From Porphyromonadaceae bacterium UBA7332 (lineage in GTDB: Bacteria; Bacteroidota; Bacteroidia; Bacteroidales; UBA7332): DNA of 63,124 nt. Every line of letters begins with the position of its first letter. Within the stretch, counting starts at the first letter, position 1. Made by a program: the position numbers and the translations under genes. The stretch is taken from positions 371 to 63,494 of the forward strand of contig DKPO01000026.1 of NCBI GenBank assembly GCA_002471225.1, read 5' to 3'. The notes beneath the pieces are model-generated. The model did not search any database and was not told where the DNA came from. It saw only the letters and a program-made list of their open reading frames with translations. This document shows, piece by piece, positions 54,991-63,123 of the stretch.

Positions 54991-55667
54991 CAGAATCAGC
55001 TCCTGGAAAAGGCGATTGGTATCAGAATCCCGATATCTGCGAAGCATTTGTTGTAACTAAAAAAGCATCTTCCGTTAGTAATATAAGCGGGAAAAACGGA
55101 GGTATAAATTTACTGTTTACTCATGCATTATCCAAACTTCAGTTCAATGCGAAAGTCGTTTCCCCAACTAACGATTACAAAACAGTAAGTGCTAAAATCA
55201 CAAGCATAAAAGTCAAAACCCCAGCAATCGGTGCATTATCAATTAGCGAAACAAGTAAATGGGCCCCTGCTACTAAAATGGCTGAATATTCGATTCCTGT
55301 AAAATCTGATATCTTAACCCAAACATTGACTTCTGTTGCCAAACCCTTTTACGTTATTCCGATGAATTCGTCTGAATCAGGACAAAGAACAATTACCGTC
55401 AATGTAGAAGTTGTCCACAATTATGGAGATGGCAGTCCATCAAATATCGTTGTCGCAAAAGCGACCGTTAACATTAATCCCACAGCAGATCAGTTAGCTA
55501 TGAATAATCTGGTAACCTATAATCTAACCGTTGATTTGGAAAAACTTAACAATTCAACGGGCGAGGGCAGTTTGGTCGATATCCAATTTAATGACCCAAC
55601 CATTGAAGAATGGAATCCTGTGAATATCGATAATACAACATTTCCGACAGTCGTATCAGGCCGTTAA
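54987..55667 (+). pseudogene. Decapitated fimbrillin-like gene (N-terminus lost)
   Basis: The 226-residue frame has no signal peptide. After about 35 residues it enters a fimbrillin-type domain: INLLFTHALSKLQFNAKVVSP, then YSIPVKSDILTQTLTSVAKPFYVIPM, and ends EEWNPVNIDNTTFPTVVSGR, a normal Bacteroidales fimbrillin C-terminus. It therefore represents the C-terminal two thirds of a lost pilin-like lipoprotein. It looks more like classical FimA/Mfa-type fimbrillins than the seven genes that follow. The upstream part was replaced by RAYT sequence. Translation, if any, would give a cytoplasmic product. Confidence 0.75.
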
Positions 55668-55672
55668 ATTTA

Positions 55673-55714
55673 AATCGTTGTTGATTGAATATGTATAATC
55701 AATCAACAACGATT
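55673..55714 (+). terminator. Hairpin after the fimbrillin fragment
   Basis: A perfect 15-bp stem (55673-55687 with 55700-55714) with a 12-base loop follows the stop codon by five bases. The T-tract is weak. The rest of the gap to 55903 shows nothing clear. Confidence 0.7.
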
Positions 55715-55902
55715 ATACATATAACTTCTTTCTGACGAAATCCTGTATATTGATCTAATAACAACATTTGATATACGTCAACCAATTCCGTTAAAAATCA
55801 GATAAAAACACAAAAAGCTAAATACCATCGAAAACTATATTTATTTACATATGTTTTATAATTATTATTTACGTATCAACTTGAAATAAAAACATTGAAC
55901 TT

Positions 55903-56877
55903 ATGCAACTCCGCAGACAACTGAAACTGATAATACTAATTCTGGCTTCTGCAACTCTCACTTTAAGTTGCGAGAAAGATAACATTCATATTAATACCGG
56001 GAATTCTCAAAATCAAGACGGCAATACGGGTTCGGATGGAAACAATATCCCCGTTACAGCTCAATGCACAGTCTATTTTGCAGCCAATCTGTACGACATG
56101 AAAGACGGTATGCATCTGACCAGATCTCTCAACCCCATATCGGCAGATCGGTTCATCACTGTCTATACCTATAAAGGGTTTAAAGAAATTACCGATTATG
56201 CCTTACACAGTGCATCCATCGGCAATCTGTTATCCCCCGACAATAAACTATTGATTTTAGAAAAAGGTGAATACAACCTGTATGCACCCGGTATTAACAC
56301 TCCTGGTATGCCGGTACCCATATTTGCCGGCAAATCAGACATCCCCGTACGAAACAAAATCGACTATATCTGGTGGGGCAAACAAAAAGTTTCGATTGAT
56401 AAACCGGCTACCGAATTTACAATGGATATGATCCATTGCTGTACGCAGCTATCAGTCAAACTCGATTTCATCCAACAAATGAATATCAAAGACGTTACTA
56501 TGTTCATTACCCCTTCCAATACCGAATTCTCGGGTTGGAATCTGGAGAACGGCACTATCATTCCGGCAACGGATTTAATTGGTTTCTCCGAAATGGGTAT
56601 TACCCGGATCAAAGAGTCATTTTATTCCCAGATGATTATGATCCCCTTACGTATGAACGGTGATATAGACTTACAGGTCCGGTATGTAACGACCGGAAAT
56701 CAGACATTTACGTTAGAAACTAAAATCCCTGTTTATAATGGCGAACTGAAGGGAGGGTATTCCTATCAGTACGTTTTAAATATCAGTAACAATCAGATAA
56801 ATCTGCAACAGGTAAACATTATTAATTGGATTCCGGTAGATGCAAACGATAACCCGATAATACCTATACAGATATAA
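55903..56877 (+). CDS. Fimbrillin-like lipoprotein, paralog 1
   Basis: This 324-residue protein has a lipoprotein signal with Cys23 followed by EKDN, matching the acidic export signal of Bacteroidota surface lipoproteins. It shares a plan with the six genes downstream: YNLYAPGIN near residue 125, DYIWW, MIHCCTQLSVKL, WNLENGTI, a late YSYQYVLNI strand and a final NWIPVDANDNPIIP. This is the fold of Mfa/FimA-type fimbrillin-family proteins, which build or cap pili. It opens the array. Role as shaft, tip or anchor cannot be assigned. Confidence 0.82.
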   Translation: MQLRRQLKLIILILASATLTLSCEKDNIHINTGNSQNQDGNTGSDGNNIPVTAQCTVYFAANLYDMKDGMHLTRSLNPISADRFITVYTYKGFKEITDYALHSASIGNLLSPDNKLLILEKGEYNLYAPGINTPGMPVPIFAGKSDIPVRNKIDYIWWGKQKVSIDKPATEFTMDMIHCCTQLSVKLDFIQQMNIKDVTMFITPSNTEFSGWNLENGTIIPATDLIGFSEMGITRIKESFYSQMIMIPLRMNGDIDLQVRYVTTGNQTFTLETKIPVYNGELKGGYSYQYVLNISNNQINLQQVNIINWIPVDANDNPIIPIQI

Positions 56878-56981
56878 CCCCAAAACGAAGATTTGCAAAT
56901 ATCCGGCAAAAAGGATAACCCTTCAAAAAATTAAAATAAAACAGTTACATTCAGCCTAAACCTTTATTAAATAAATTGATT

Positions 56982-58004
56982 ATGAAAAAAGTAGTAAAAT
57001 CTTTTGCATTCATTATGGCATTAGGTGCCGCAATCACCAGCTGTTCTAAAGATGATATTAACATCAATGTTGGTAACGAACAGGGACAAAACAGCGGTGA
57101 GGGTACGGGTACCCCTGGCGACGGAAACAATGGTTCAGACAGTTCCGGTACAGGAAAAACAGCCCTTCTCCACTTCCAGGCAGATATATCCAACTTAAGC
57201 ACAAAAGCTATTGATTATGATCCGATTGGTCAGGGACGCTATGTGACCGTCTATGCCTATAACGGAACCAACCGGATTAAAACCGTACCCTATATGAGTG
57301 CTGTCGGATCTCTGAATCCCGTAACATCGGGGCAAAACATGTCATTAGTTACCGGAACCTACAATTTATATGCCGTAGGTGTTAATGTCCCTGCCGGCAC
57401 GGCCGTTCCTGCCTTTCCGACAAGCTCTACCCTTTATACCGGACTTGAAAACAAGATTGATTATATTGCCTGGCAACGAAGCAATGTCGTTGTAGCCGGA
57501 CAAGATCAGAATATTACGATGAATATGAATCACAGCTGTACACAGGTCGTGATTCAGATGGTAAATACGGATGGCGTAACAATCAGTGCTCTCCCTTCAA
57601 TGAGCATCACCCCTTCCGCAATCACATCATCAAATACCTGGAATATGGAAACCGGAGAAATAACTCCCGCCGAAACTATCAATCCGACAGCTGTACCTAT
57701 GGGCGTATCCAAAACGACATCAGGTACTTCGGGAAGCGATATCTATTACGGAGCTATTACGATGATTCCTCTTAAATTAGCAGGAAACCTGACAGCTACT
57801 TTTAGTATTACGATCAATAATGTAACGAACAATTATAAAGTGGAGCTACCTGTATATCAGAGCTTCCTTCAGCCAGGTACTGCTTATATTTATAAAGTTC
57901 AGTTCCAAAACAACGAAATCACCTTCAATAATTCAGTGAATGTGGCTAAGTGGGTTATTCAGGATGCTACCGGCGCACCTATTATCCCGACTCAGATACA
58001 GTAA
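56982..58004 (+). CDS. Fimbrillin-like lipoprotein, paralog 2
   Basis: This 340-residue protein has a signal ending at Cys21 followed by SKDD, a clear surface-export signal. A Gly/Ser/Asn-rich linker (about 30-55) precedes the domain, with YNLYAVGVN, DYIAWQ, MNHSCTQVVIQ, WNMETGEI, GTAYIYKVQF and KWVIQDATGAPIIP. Compared with the others it is rich in Thr/Ser/Ala and has the most regular strands, so it could be the most abundant subunit. It stands apart from its neighbours: 104 bases upstream and a hairpin downstream (58015-58050). The Met at 56976 is an alternative start. Confidence 0.82.
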   Translation: MKKVVKSFAFIMALGAAITSCSKDDININVGNEQGQNSGEGTGTPGDGNNGSDSSGTGKTALLHFQADISNLSTKAIDYDPIGQGRYVTVYAYNGTNRIKTVPYMSAVGSLNPVTSGQNMSLVTGTYNLYAVGVNVPAGTAVPAFPTSSTLYTGLENKIDYIAWQRSNVVVAGQDQNITMNMNHSCTQVVIQMVNTDGVTISALPSMSITPSAITSSNTWNMETGEITPAETINPTAVPMGVSKTTSGTSGSDIYYGAITMIPLKLAGNLTATFSITINNVTNNYKVELPVYQSFLQPGTAYIYKVQFQNNEITFNNSVNVAKWVIQDATGAPIIPTQIQ

Positions 58005-58014
58005 CACCTAATAC

Positions 58015-58050
58015 AATCCGGTCTGACCGTCCTAAGACTCAGACCGGATT
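58015..58050 (+). terminator. Hairpin between paralogs 2 and 3
   Basis: A perfect 12-bp stem (58015-58026 with 58039-58050) with a 12-base loop and no T-run. It may cut transcription partly, giving more of paralog 2 than of the downstream genes. Confidence 0.65.
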
Positions 58051-58079
58051 CATACAGATTCCTTGATTAAAATATGCAT

Positions 58080-59036
58080 ATGAAAAGTAGAACATATATT
58101 TTTCTGTCTATTCTATGGGCCTTTACACTGATAGCATGCGAAAAAACGCTCATTACCTATACTGATATTCCCGGCAATGACCTGACCGAAGAAAGTAAAG
58201 ATTCTTCCCGGGTTCGTCTGAATTTTCAGGCATCTATCGGTAATTTCTCAACAAAATCCACGACAACGGATCCTATACAAACGAACAGATACATCAATAT
58301 ATATGCTTTCGGATCACTAAACACCCGATTTACGAATAGCTACGTATCCAAAAAATCCGGCTCGCTGAGTCCGTTGGATAGTGCTCTGAAAGTACCTATT
58401 GGAAGCTATAGTTTCTATGGGGCCGGCATCAACCGTGCTGCTACGAAAGCTCCTGTATTTTCTGCCGATGGTTTTTTCACCGGTTTATCCTATAATCAGG
58501 ACTACATATGGTGGGCTACCTATAACCAGACGCCCGTTTATCCGGTGACTGACTATGACATTCTTTTCCAGCATTGTTATACACAAGTCGTTTTCGATCT
58601 CCAAGTGGCAGACAGCATATTAGTCAATGATATTCAATCATTCAATATCACCCCTTCGGAGATAAAAAATCTCTCCTGGAGCCTTTATTACGGAACAATC
58701 GGACCGGCATCGGGAATCAGCAGCGATACGTTAAGCATGAATTATTCATCGCCCGGAAAGAATCAATATATTACTCAGGTAATGATGCCTCCGGTTACGG
58801 TCAAAGAAACGACTCACATGAATTATGGATTCCGGATCAAAATAAATAATGAAGTGGCCTACCGGACTTACCTGACACAAATCCCTGTCTTTCAGAATCA
58901 ACTCAAGCCCGGTTACTCTTATCGTTACGAACTTCAAATGCAGACTGACAACGTAACACTTGGTAAAGTAACCATTATAGACTGGACGGATGTCGATGGA
59001 AGCAACAAACCCATTATACCTTCAGAAAGTGAATAA
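58080..59036 (+). CDS. Fimbrillin-like lipoprotein, paralog 3
   Basis: This protein of about 318 residues has a signal ending at Cys20 (followed by EKT). It shows the array's shared marks: YSFYGAGIN, DYIWWATYNQ, FQHCYTQVVFDL, WSLYYGTIGPA, YSYRYELQM and DWTDVDGSNKPIIP. It starts the tightly packed part of the array, in which genes are one to about 35 bases apart. A Met two codons upstream (58074) is also possible. Confidence 0.8.
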   Translation: MKSRTYIFLSILWAFTLIACEKTLITYTDIPGNDLTEESKDSSRVRLNFQASIGNFSTKSTTTDPIQTNRYINIYAFGSLNTRFTNSYVSKKSGSLSPLDSALKVPIGSYSFYGAGINRAATKAPVFSADGFFTGLSYNQDYIWWATYNQTPVYPVTDYDILFQHCYTQVVFDLQVADSILVNDIQSFNITPSEIKNLSWSLYYGTIGPASGISSDTLSMNYSSPGKNQYITQVMMPPVTVKETTHMNYGFRIKINNEVAYRTYLTQIPVFQNQLKPGYSYRYELQMQTDNVTLGKVTIIDWTDVDGSNKPIIPSESE

Positions 59037-59037
59037 T

Positions 59038-59970
59038 ATGTCTATGAAATTTCCTATATTAGCCTTATTTCTGATTATCTGTATCAGTTGTACAGACAAT
59101 CGGTTTACGATTGAAGATGAACGAATCGATATCATTCCCGAATCCAATGGTAAAAAGAATATCATATCTTTTCAGCCCTCTGTTCATGGATATGCATCGA
59201 CAGGAATCTCATCTACACCCTTTCCCGAAGGCAACATGGCACAAATATTTGCATGGGATGTAGGTGTCCAGCTTTCTCAGTACCGATACTACAGAGCCAT
59301 GTCGCCCGGCACGCTGTCCCCTGTTGAACTTCCTCTCGAGTTAGTCAACGGGCTTTATGACTTCTATGCCGTTTCTGTCAACTCGCCCGAAAAACCACCC
59401 GTGTTTCTATATAGCGTTGCCAGCGACATCAGCAATGGTGTCGATTATCTCTGGTATCGGGTCCGCGATCAGATTATCGTGAATCCGACTACAATCCCTA
59501 TTCAATTCAAACATTGCGGGAGTCAGATTATTATCAATTCGGTGAATGCCGGCGATGAAAAAGTAGTAGACTGGGTGAGTGCAGCCACAATGGCAGCACC
59601 CGTTCTCAATAAACAGACAACCTGGAATTTATATAACGGAGTTATCGGGGCAGCCACTGAATTCTCAATGATGGCCCCCTTGAATATGACTGCCTACGGA
59701 CTGACTTGCCAGCAACTCATTATCCCTGTCAGCGGCGTATCTTCCTTTTATGTTTATCTTCAGATGAAACTCTGGAACGAGGACGAAATTCGCGGATACC
59801 CATTAACGCTGCCTATTCCCGATAATGAACTTCAGGCAGGCAAATCCTACCATTATGAAATCCTCTTTTCCAAAGATACGGTAACGGTTTCGACCGTTAA
59901 TATCGCCTCCTGGATCGAGGTAGATGAATATGGCAATCCATTGTATCCCGATAATATTCAACCCCTGTAA
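59038..59970 (+). CDS. Fimbrillin-like lipoprotein, paralog 4
   Basis: This 311-residue protein has a signal ending at Cys18 (ICISCTDN). It carries YDFYAVSVN, DYLWYRV, FKHCGSQIIINS, WNLYNGVIGAA, KSYHYEILFS and SWIEVDEYGNPLYPD. The start at 59038 is one base after the stop of paralog 3, which points to translational coupling; the longer frame from 58990 would overlap the previous gene and lack the signal at its N-terminus. Closest in pattern to paralog 6. Confidence 0.8.
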   Translation: MSMKFPILALFLIICISCTDNRFTIEDERIDIIPESNGKKNIISFQPSVHGYASTGISSTPFPEGNMAQIFAWDVGVQLSQYRYYRAMSPGTLSPVELPLELVNGLYDFYAVSVNSPEKPPVFLYSVASDISNGVDYLWYRVRDQIIVNPTTIPIQFKHCGSQIIINSVNAGDEKVVDWVSAATMAAPVLNKQTTWNLYNGVIGAATEFSMMAPLNMTAYGLTCQQLIIPVSGVSSFYVYLQMKLWNEDEIRGYPLTLPIPDNELQAGKSYHYEILFSKDTVTVSTVNIASWIEVDEYGNPLYPDNIQPL

Positions 59971-59984
59971 ACCGCCATTAAACA

Positions 59985-60893
59985 ATGACACAGAAACACT
60001 GTCTTTTTGCCTGCTGCTTTATATTCTGCGGACTATTATCCTTTTATAGCTGTAGCAAAGTAGATGCAAACTTAAAAATAGAAGATACTGATAATTACAA
60101 CCCAGGTGATTCTACTATATGTACTCCGATATTCAACGTTGGGGTTAATGCTTACCGGAATGCAGAGTCTCTGACAAGCAAACAGGCTGATGAACTCGAG
60201 CATTTAAAAGAAAATGCAATACTCCATATCCTTTTTTATAAAAAAGATCAGTATCCTGATCAGCATCCCGTTTACTATAAAAGTATCTTTCGTGTCAAAA
60301 AATCGGGAGACCTGACACCCGTATATAACGATATACAGATCCCGAAAGGCATTTACAATGTCTATTTTTTATCAACCAATCATCCGTCTAAAGATCTGAT
60401 GCCCGATTTTCACCCTTATCAGGGAATTGCCCGGTATCTGTATAACGGGATTGACTATATCTGGGGCGAAGCATTAAATATAGAGATCGATCAGTCTTCA
60501 GTTCATACGCACCTTTTCACCCTCAGCCACATGACCAGCTTACAGCAATTCGATTTTAAAACAACCGATTCTCAAAAGCTGACGATTAACCGGGCTACGA
60601 TCAGTGCTCCGACCGAAGACGAATGCAGCTGGTCTATATTGACCGGACTTATAAGTCAGGCAAAGACACTCAGCTCTGTACATCTTCTGACCATTAGTCA
60701 GACCACGGCAAGCTCTTATTTCTTACCGGCTGAAATCAGCGAGGATTTAAGACTCCGGATAGAGGCTACCATCGGAGAAAAAAAACAAAATTACGAGTTA
60801 TCTATTCCCGCTCCGGGAGGTCAGATACTTCAGTTCGGACAACGCTATCAGTATACAATTTTACTGACACCGGACGGGGCATCGCTCTTATAA
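59985..60893 (+). CDS. Fimbrillin-like lipoprotein, paralog 5 (divergent)
   Basis: This 302-residue protein has a signal ending at Cys23 (FYSCSKVD) and an unusually Cys-rich signal (five Cys). It keeps YNVYFLSTN, DYIWGEALN, WSILTGLI and QRYQYTILL, but the HCxxQ segment is changed to LSHMTSLQQF, and the final WI-VD strand is absent because it stops after LLTPDGASLL. It is thus shortened at the C-terminus relative to its siblings. It may have a different place in the structure, such as a tip or terminator subunit (inference). Confidence 0.78.
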   Translation: MTQKHCLFACCFIFCGLLSFYSCSKVDANLKIEDTDNYNPGDSTICTPIFNVGVNAYRNAESLTSKQADELEHLKENAILHILFYKKDQYPDQHPVYYKSIFRVKKSGDLTPVYNDIQIPKGIYNVYFLSTNHPSKDLMPDFHPYQGIARYLYNGIDYIWGEALNIEIDQSSVHTHLFTLSHMTSLQQFDFKTTDSQKLTINRATISAPTEDECSWSILTGLISQAKTLSSVHLLTISQTTASSYFLPAEISEDLRLRIEATIGEKKQNYELSIPAPGGQILQFGQRYQYTILLTPDGASLL

Positions 60894-60926
60894 TCCGGAC
60901 ACCGAAAAACGCAAATTCTGTATTTT

Positions 60927-61841
60927 ATGAATAAATTAGTCATCCTGTTCTTTAGCTGTTTTCTGATCGGACTGATCTTTTGCAGCAGTTGCACCCGCAA
61001 TGAATGGGTTATCGATGATAATAGAGATCCCGGTTATGATCCGGACAAGAAATACATCGTTTATTTCAATCCCCGGATTGAAAGCCGGTATACACGTGCA
61101 CTGACTCCCTTCCCTGCCAATTGCAAAGCTCAGATATTTGCTTTTAATTATAAAGGAAGCCAGGAGTCTCTTGCATCTCCTGTTTATGAATCACTCAAAG
61201 CCGGCACATTGACCCCTACCGGATCACCGCTCACCTTACCGGTAGGCAGTTATAATTTTTATGCCGTTTCAACGAAACAAGATTCACTCCCTCCTGCTTT
61301 TGTGAAGAACGAGGCGACAGGATTAGAAAATGGAGTCGATTATCTCTGGTCAGGCATTCAGAATCAGTCCGTCCATGAAAACGGGACCGTACTCGATCTG
61401 ACCTTTCAACATTGTGCCGCTCAACTTGTATTCAATATCATTAACCAGGATACAACCAACCGGATTGAATCCATCTGGTATGCCGGAACAATTGCTGCGA
61501 CTCCTTCCGACACCTCTGTCTGGAATCTGGAAACAGGCTATATCCGGCAAGCCGTAACCGATCCGAGCGAAGTGATCATAGCCACGCTGAATGACCTCAC
61601 AATGAGCTTTATTTTTCTTCCTTTTCAGACCCCAAAAGCCTGTCCCCTGGAAATTACAGCCGTACTGAGCAGTGGTTCTGCCTATATGATTGAAGTTGTC
61701 ATCCCCCCCATTCCGGACGGATATGTCAGCGGACATTCCTATCAGTACGATATCGTATATGATCAGGATACAGTCGTACTCAACCAGGTAAGTATTGCGC
61801 CATGGATCGAGCACGAAGAAGGTAATATTGATGTCAACTAA
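60927..61841 (+). CDS. Fimbrillin-like lipoprotein, paralog 6
   Basis: This 304-residue protein has a signal ending at Cys22 (CSSCTRNEW). Shared marks are YNFYAVSTK, DYLWSGI, FQHCAAQLVFNI, WNLETGYI, HSYQYDIVYD and APWIEHEEGNIDVN. It follows paralog 5 by 33 bases and precedes paralog 7 by 13. It most resembles paralog 4 in the central part, suggesting duplication within the array. Confidence 0.8.
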   Translation: MNKLVILFFSCFLIGLIFCSSCTRNEWVIDDNRDPGYDPDKKYIVYFNPRIESRYTRALTPFPANCKAQIFAFNYKGSQESLASPVYESLKAGTLTPTGSPLTLPVGSYNFYAVSTKQDSLPPAFVKNEATGLENGVDYLWSGIQNQSVHENGTVLDLTFQHCAAQLVFNIINQDTTNRIESIWYAGTIAATPSDTSVWNLETGYIRQAVTDPSEVIIATLNDLTMSFIFLPFQTPKACPLEITAVLSSGSAYMIEVVIPPIPDGYVSGHSYQYDIVYDQDTVVLNQVSIAPWIEHEEGNIDVN

Positions 61842-61854
61842 ATGCTATTAAAAT

Positions 61855-62856
61855 ATGAAACACTCCCTATACAAAATCCTGTACAGTCTGCTTACGGTAC
61901 TGCTTTTTTTATCCTGTGCAGGCGAAACCTATTATGTAAATATCGATGATATCCCCAACTGGGACAAAGGCGATACGACTCGCTACTTCACGGTGGTTTA
62001 CACCGCCAGAGTAGGCACGAATATATACAATGAGTCACAATCCAAAGGTGTGTACACACCCGATACAATTGTATTCCCGGCTAACCGTTATGTACATATG
62101 TACATTTATCAGGAAAACCAGACTCCTGAGACAGCACAACCTTTTGCCTTTTCGATTTTAAAATCTGATCAGGCAGGTAGCCTGACTCCCATATCGGCTC
62201 AATACGAACTTAAACTGCCTGCAGGTACCTACAACGCCTATGCCATGTCCGAACTCAACACAACCGACAATAATCAGCTTACCTTTATCAATGGGAACGG
62301 TACTGGAGGAGAGATGGACGGATTTGCGAACGGACTCGATTTCCTGTGGTGGAAACAAGAAAACATCATCGTCTCCGAACTTTCCAACGCACCCGTAAGA
62401 GTCGTTTTTAATCAGATCTCAACCCATATACAGCTGAATGTGTATGCAGGTGAGGGACAAGAAATAGTCGGTTATTATTCAGGCGATATATCTACACCTC
62501 AGCCCGGCGAATGCACGCTACAGTTAGCTACAGGACAGGTAGTACCCTCCACTACCGTCAGCTCGACTCAACGCACCAGTTTCACGATCAGCAATAACTC
62601 CTATTATGTAAATCTGGTTCCTTTCAAAGCCTCCGGGACGCTTCTCGTGAAAATCAATGTACAGGTTGCCCATGGCTATACGGGATGGAAAGATGTCTAT
62701 CTGCCTGTTCCCGAAGGAGGAGAATTCAAACAGGGCAATGCCTATATTTACAACCTGTATTATGACAATCCTACCAAACAGTTCCAAGTTGATCCTGTAC
62801 AGATTATCCGGACAATGGTAGGGTTGGATCCTGGTACAGTGTCTCGGGAGTCATAA
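61855..62856 (+). CDS. Fimbrillin-like lipoprotein, paralog 7, with REP-encoded C-terminus
   Basis: This 333-residue protein has a signal ending at Cys21 (LFLSCAGE). It keeps YNAYAMSEL, LDFLWWKQ, CTLQLATGQV and NAYIYNLYYDN, whereas the HCxxQ site reads FNQISTHIQ. Its siblings end in a strand of the type V-I-x-x-W-I followed by about ten residues. Here the gene runs from VQII into a REP-like element at 62815, whose GTAG and palindrome encode the last residues (MVGLDPGTVSRES) and the stop. The natural end was therefore lost or replaced, which may affect the last strand of the fold. Confidence 0.8.
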   Translation: MKHSLYKILYSLLTVLLFLSCAGETYYVNIDDIPNWDKGDTTRYFTVVYTARVGTNIYNESQSKGVYTPDTIVFPANRYVHMYIYQENQTPETAQPFAFSILKSDQAGSLTPISAQYELKLPAGTYNAYAMSELNTTDNNQLTFINGNGTGGEMDGFANGLDFLWWKQENIIVSELSNAPVRVVFNQISTHIQLNVYAGEGQEIVGYYSGDISTPQPGECTLQLATGQVVPSTTVSSTQRTSFTISNNSYYVNLVPFKASGTLLVKINVQVAHGYTGWKDVYLPVPEGGEFKQGNAYIYNLYYDNPTKQFQVDPVQIIRTMVGLDPGTVSRES

Positions 62857-63066
62857 CGAGATCCAACCGTGTTCCACAATCGTATGCCATCCGAATTTTA
62901 CCAACAGAAAATTGTACGGATCATATATTTCGGATGATTGGTTTTTTATGGTAGGATTGGATCCTGGTACTGTGTCTCGTGAGTCATAACGAGATCCAAC
63001 CGTGATCCACAATCGTACAACATCCGAATTTTACCAACAAAAATTGTACGGATCATATATTTTCAA
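62815..63066 (+). repeat. Right REP-like cluster: two long-loop units
   Basis: Unit D (62815-62947) and unit E (from 62948) repeat with a period of 133 bases. Both begin ATGGTAGG and share the outer palindrome arms with the left cluster (TTGGATC with GATCCAA), but the 6-base loop is replaced by about 30 bases that contain a second small inverted pair (TCTCG with CGAGA). After the palindrome the same spacer as in the left cluster follows (CCACAATCGTA, CCGAATTTTACCAACA, GTACGGATCATATATTT). Confidence 0.83.
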
Positions 63067-63089
63067 TAAACATCAATATATTTACGTTA

Positions 63090-63123
63090 CGGATCGCGGG
63101 AGTATACGTGGATACTCCCCTAC
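63090..63123 (-). repeat. Inverted REP-like element with compensatory stem changes
   Basis: Read on the minus strand it shows GTAG (63123-63120), then arms GGGAGTAT and ATACTCCC around the same CCACGT loop, then GCGATCC. Compared with units B and C the stem differs at three positions, each matched by a change on the opposite arm. The element lies in the opposite orientation to the others and reaches the window edge. Confidence 0.8.

Noticed and set aside
55668..55902. Invertible promoter upstream of the fimbrillin array
   Set aside because: Only one local hairpin is present; no separated inverted repeats flank a promoter and no recombinase gene lies nearby.
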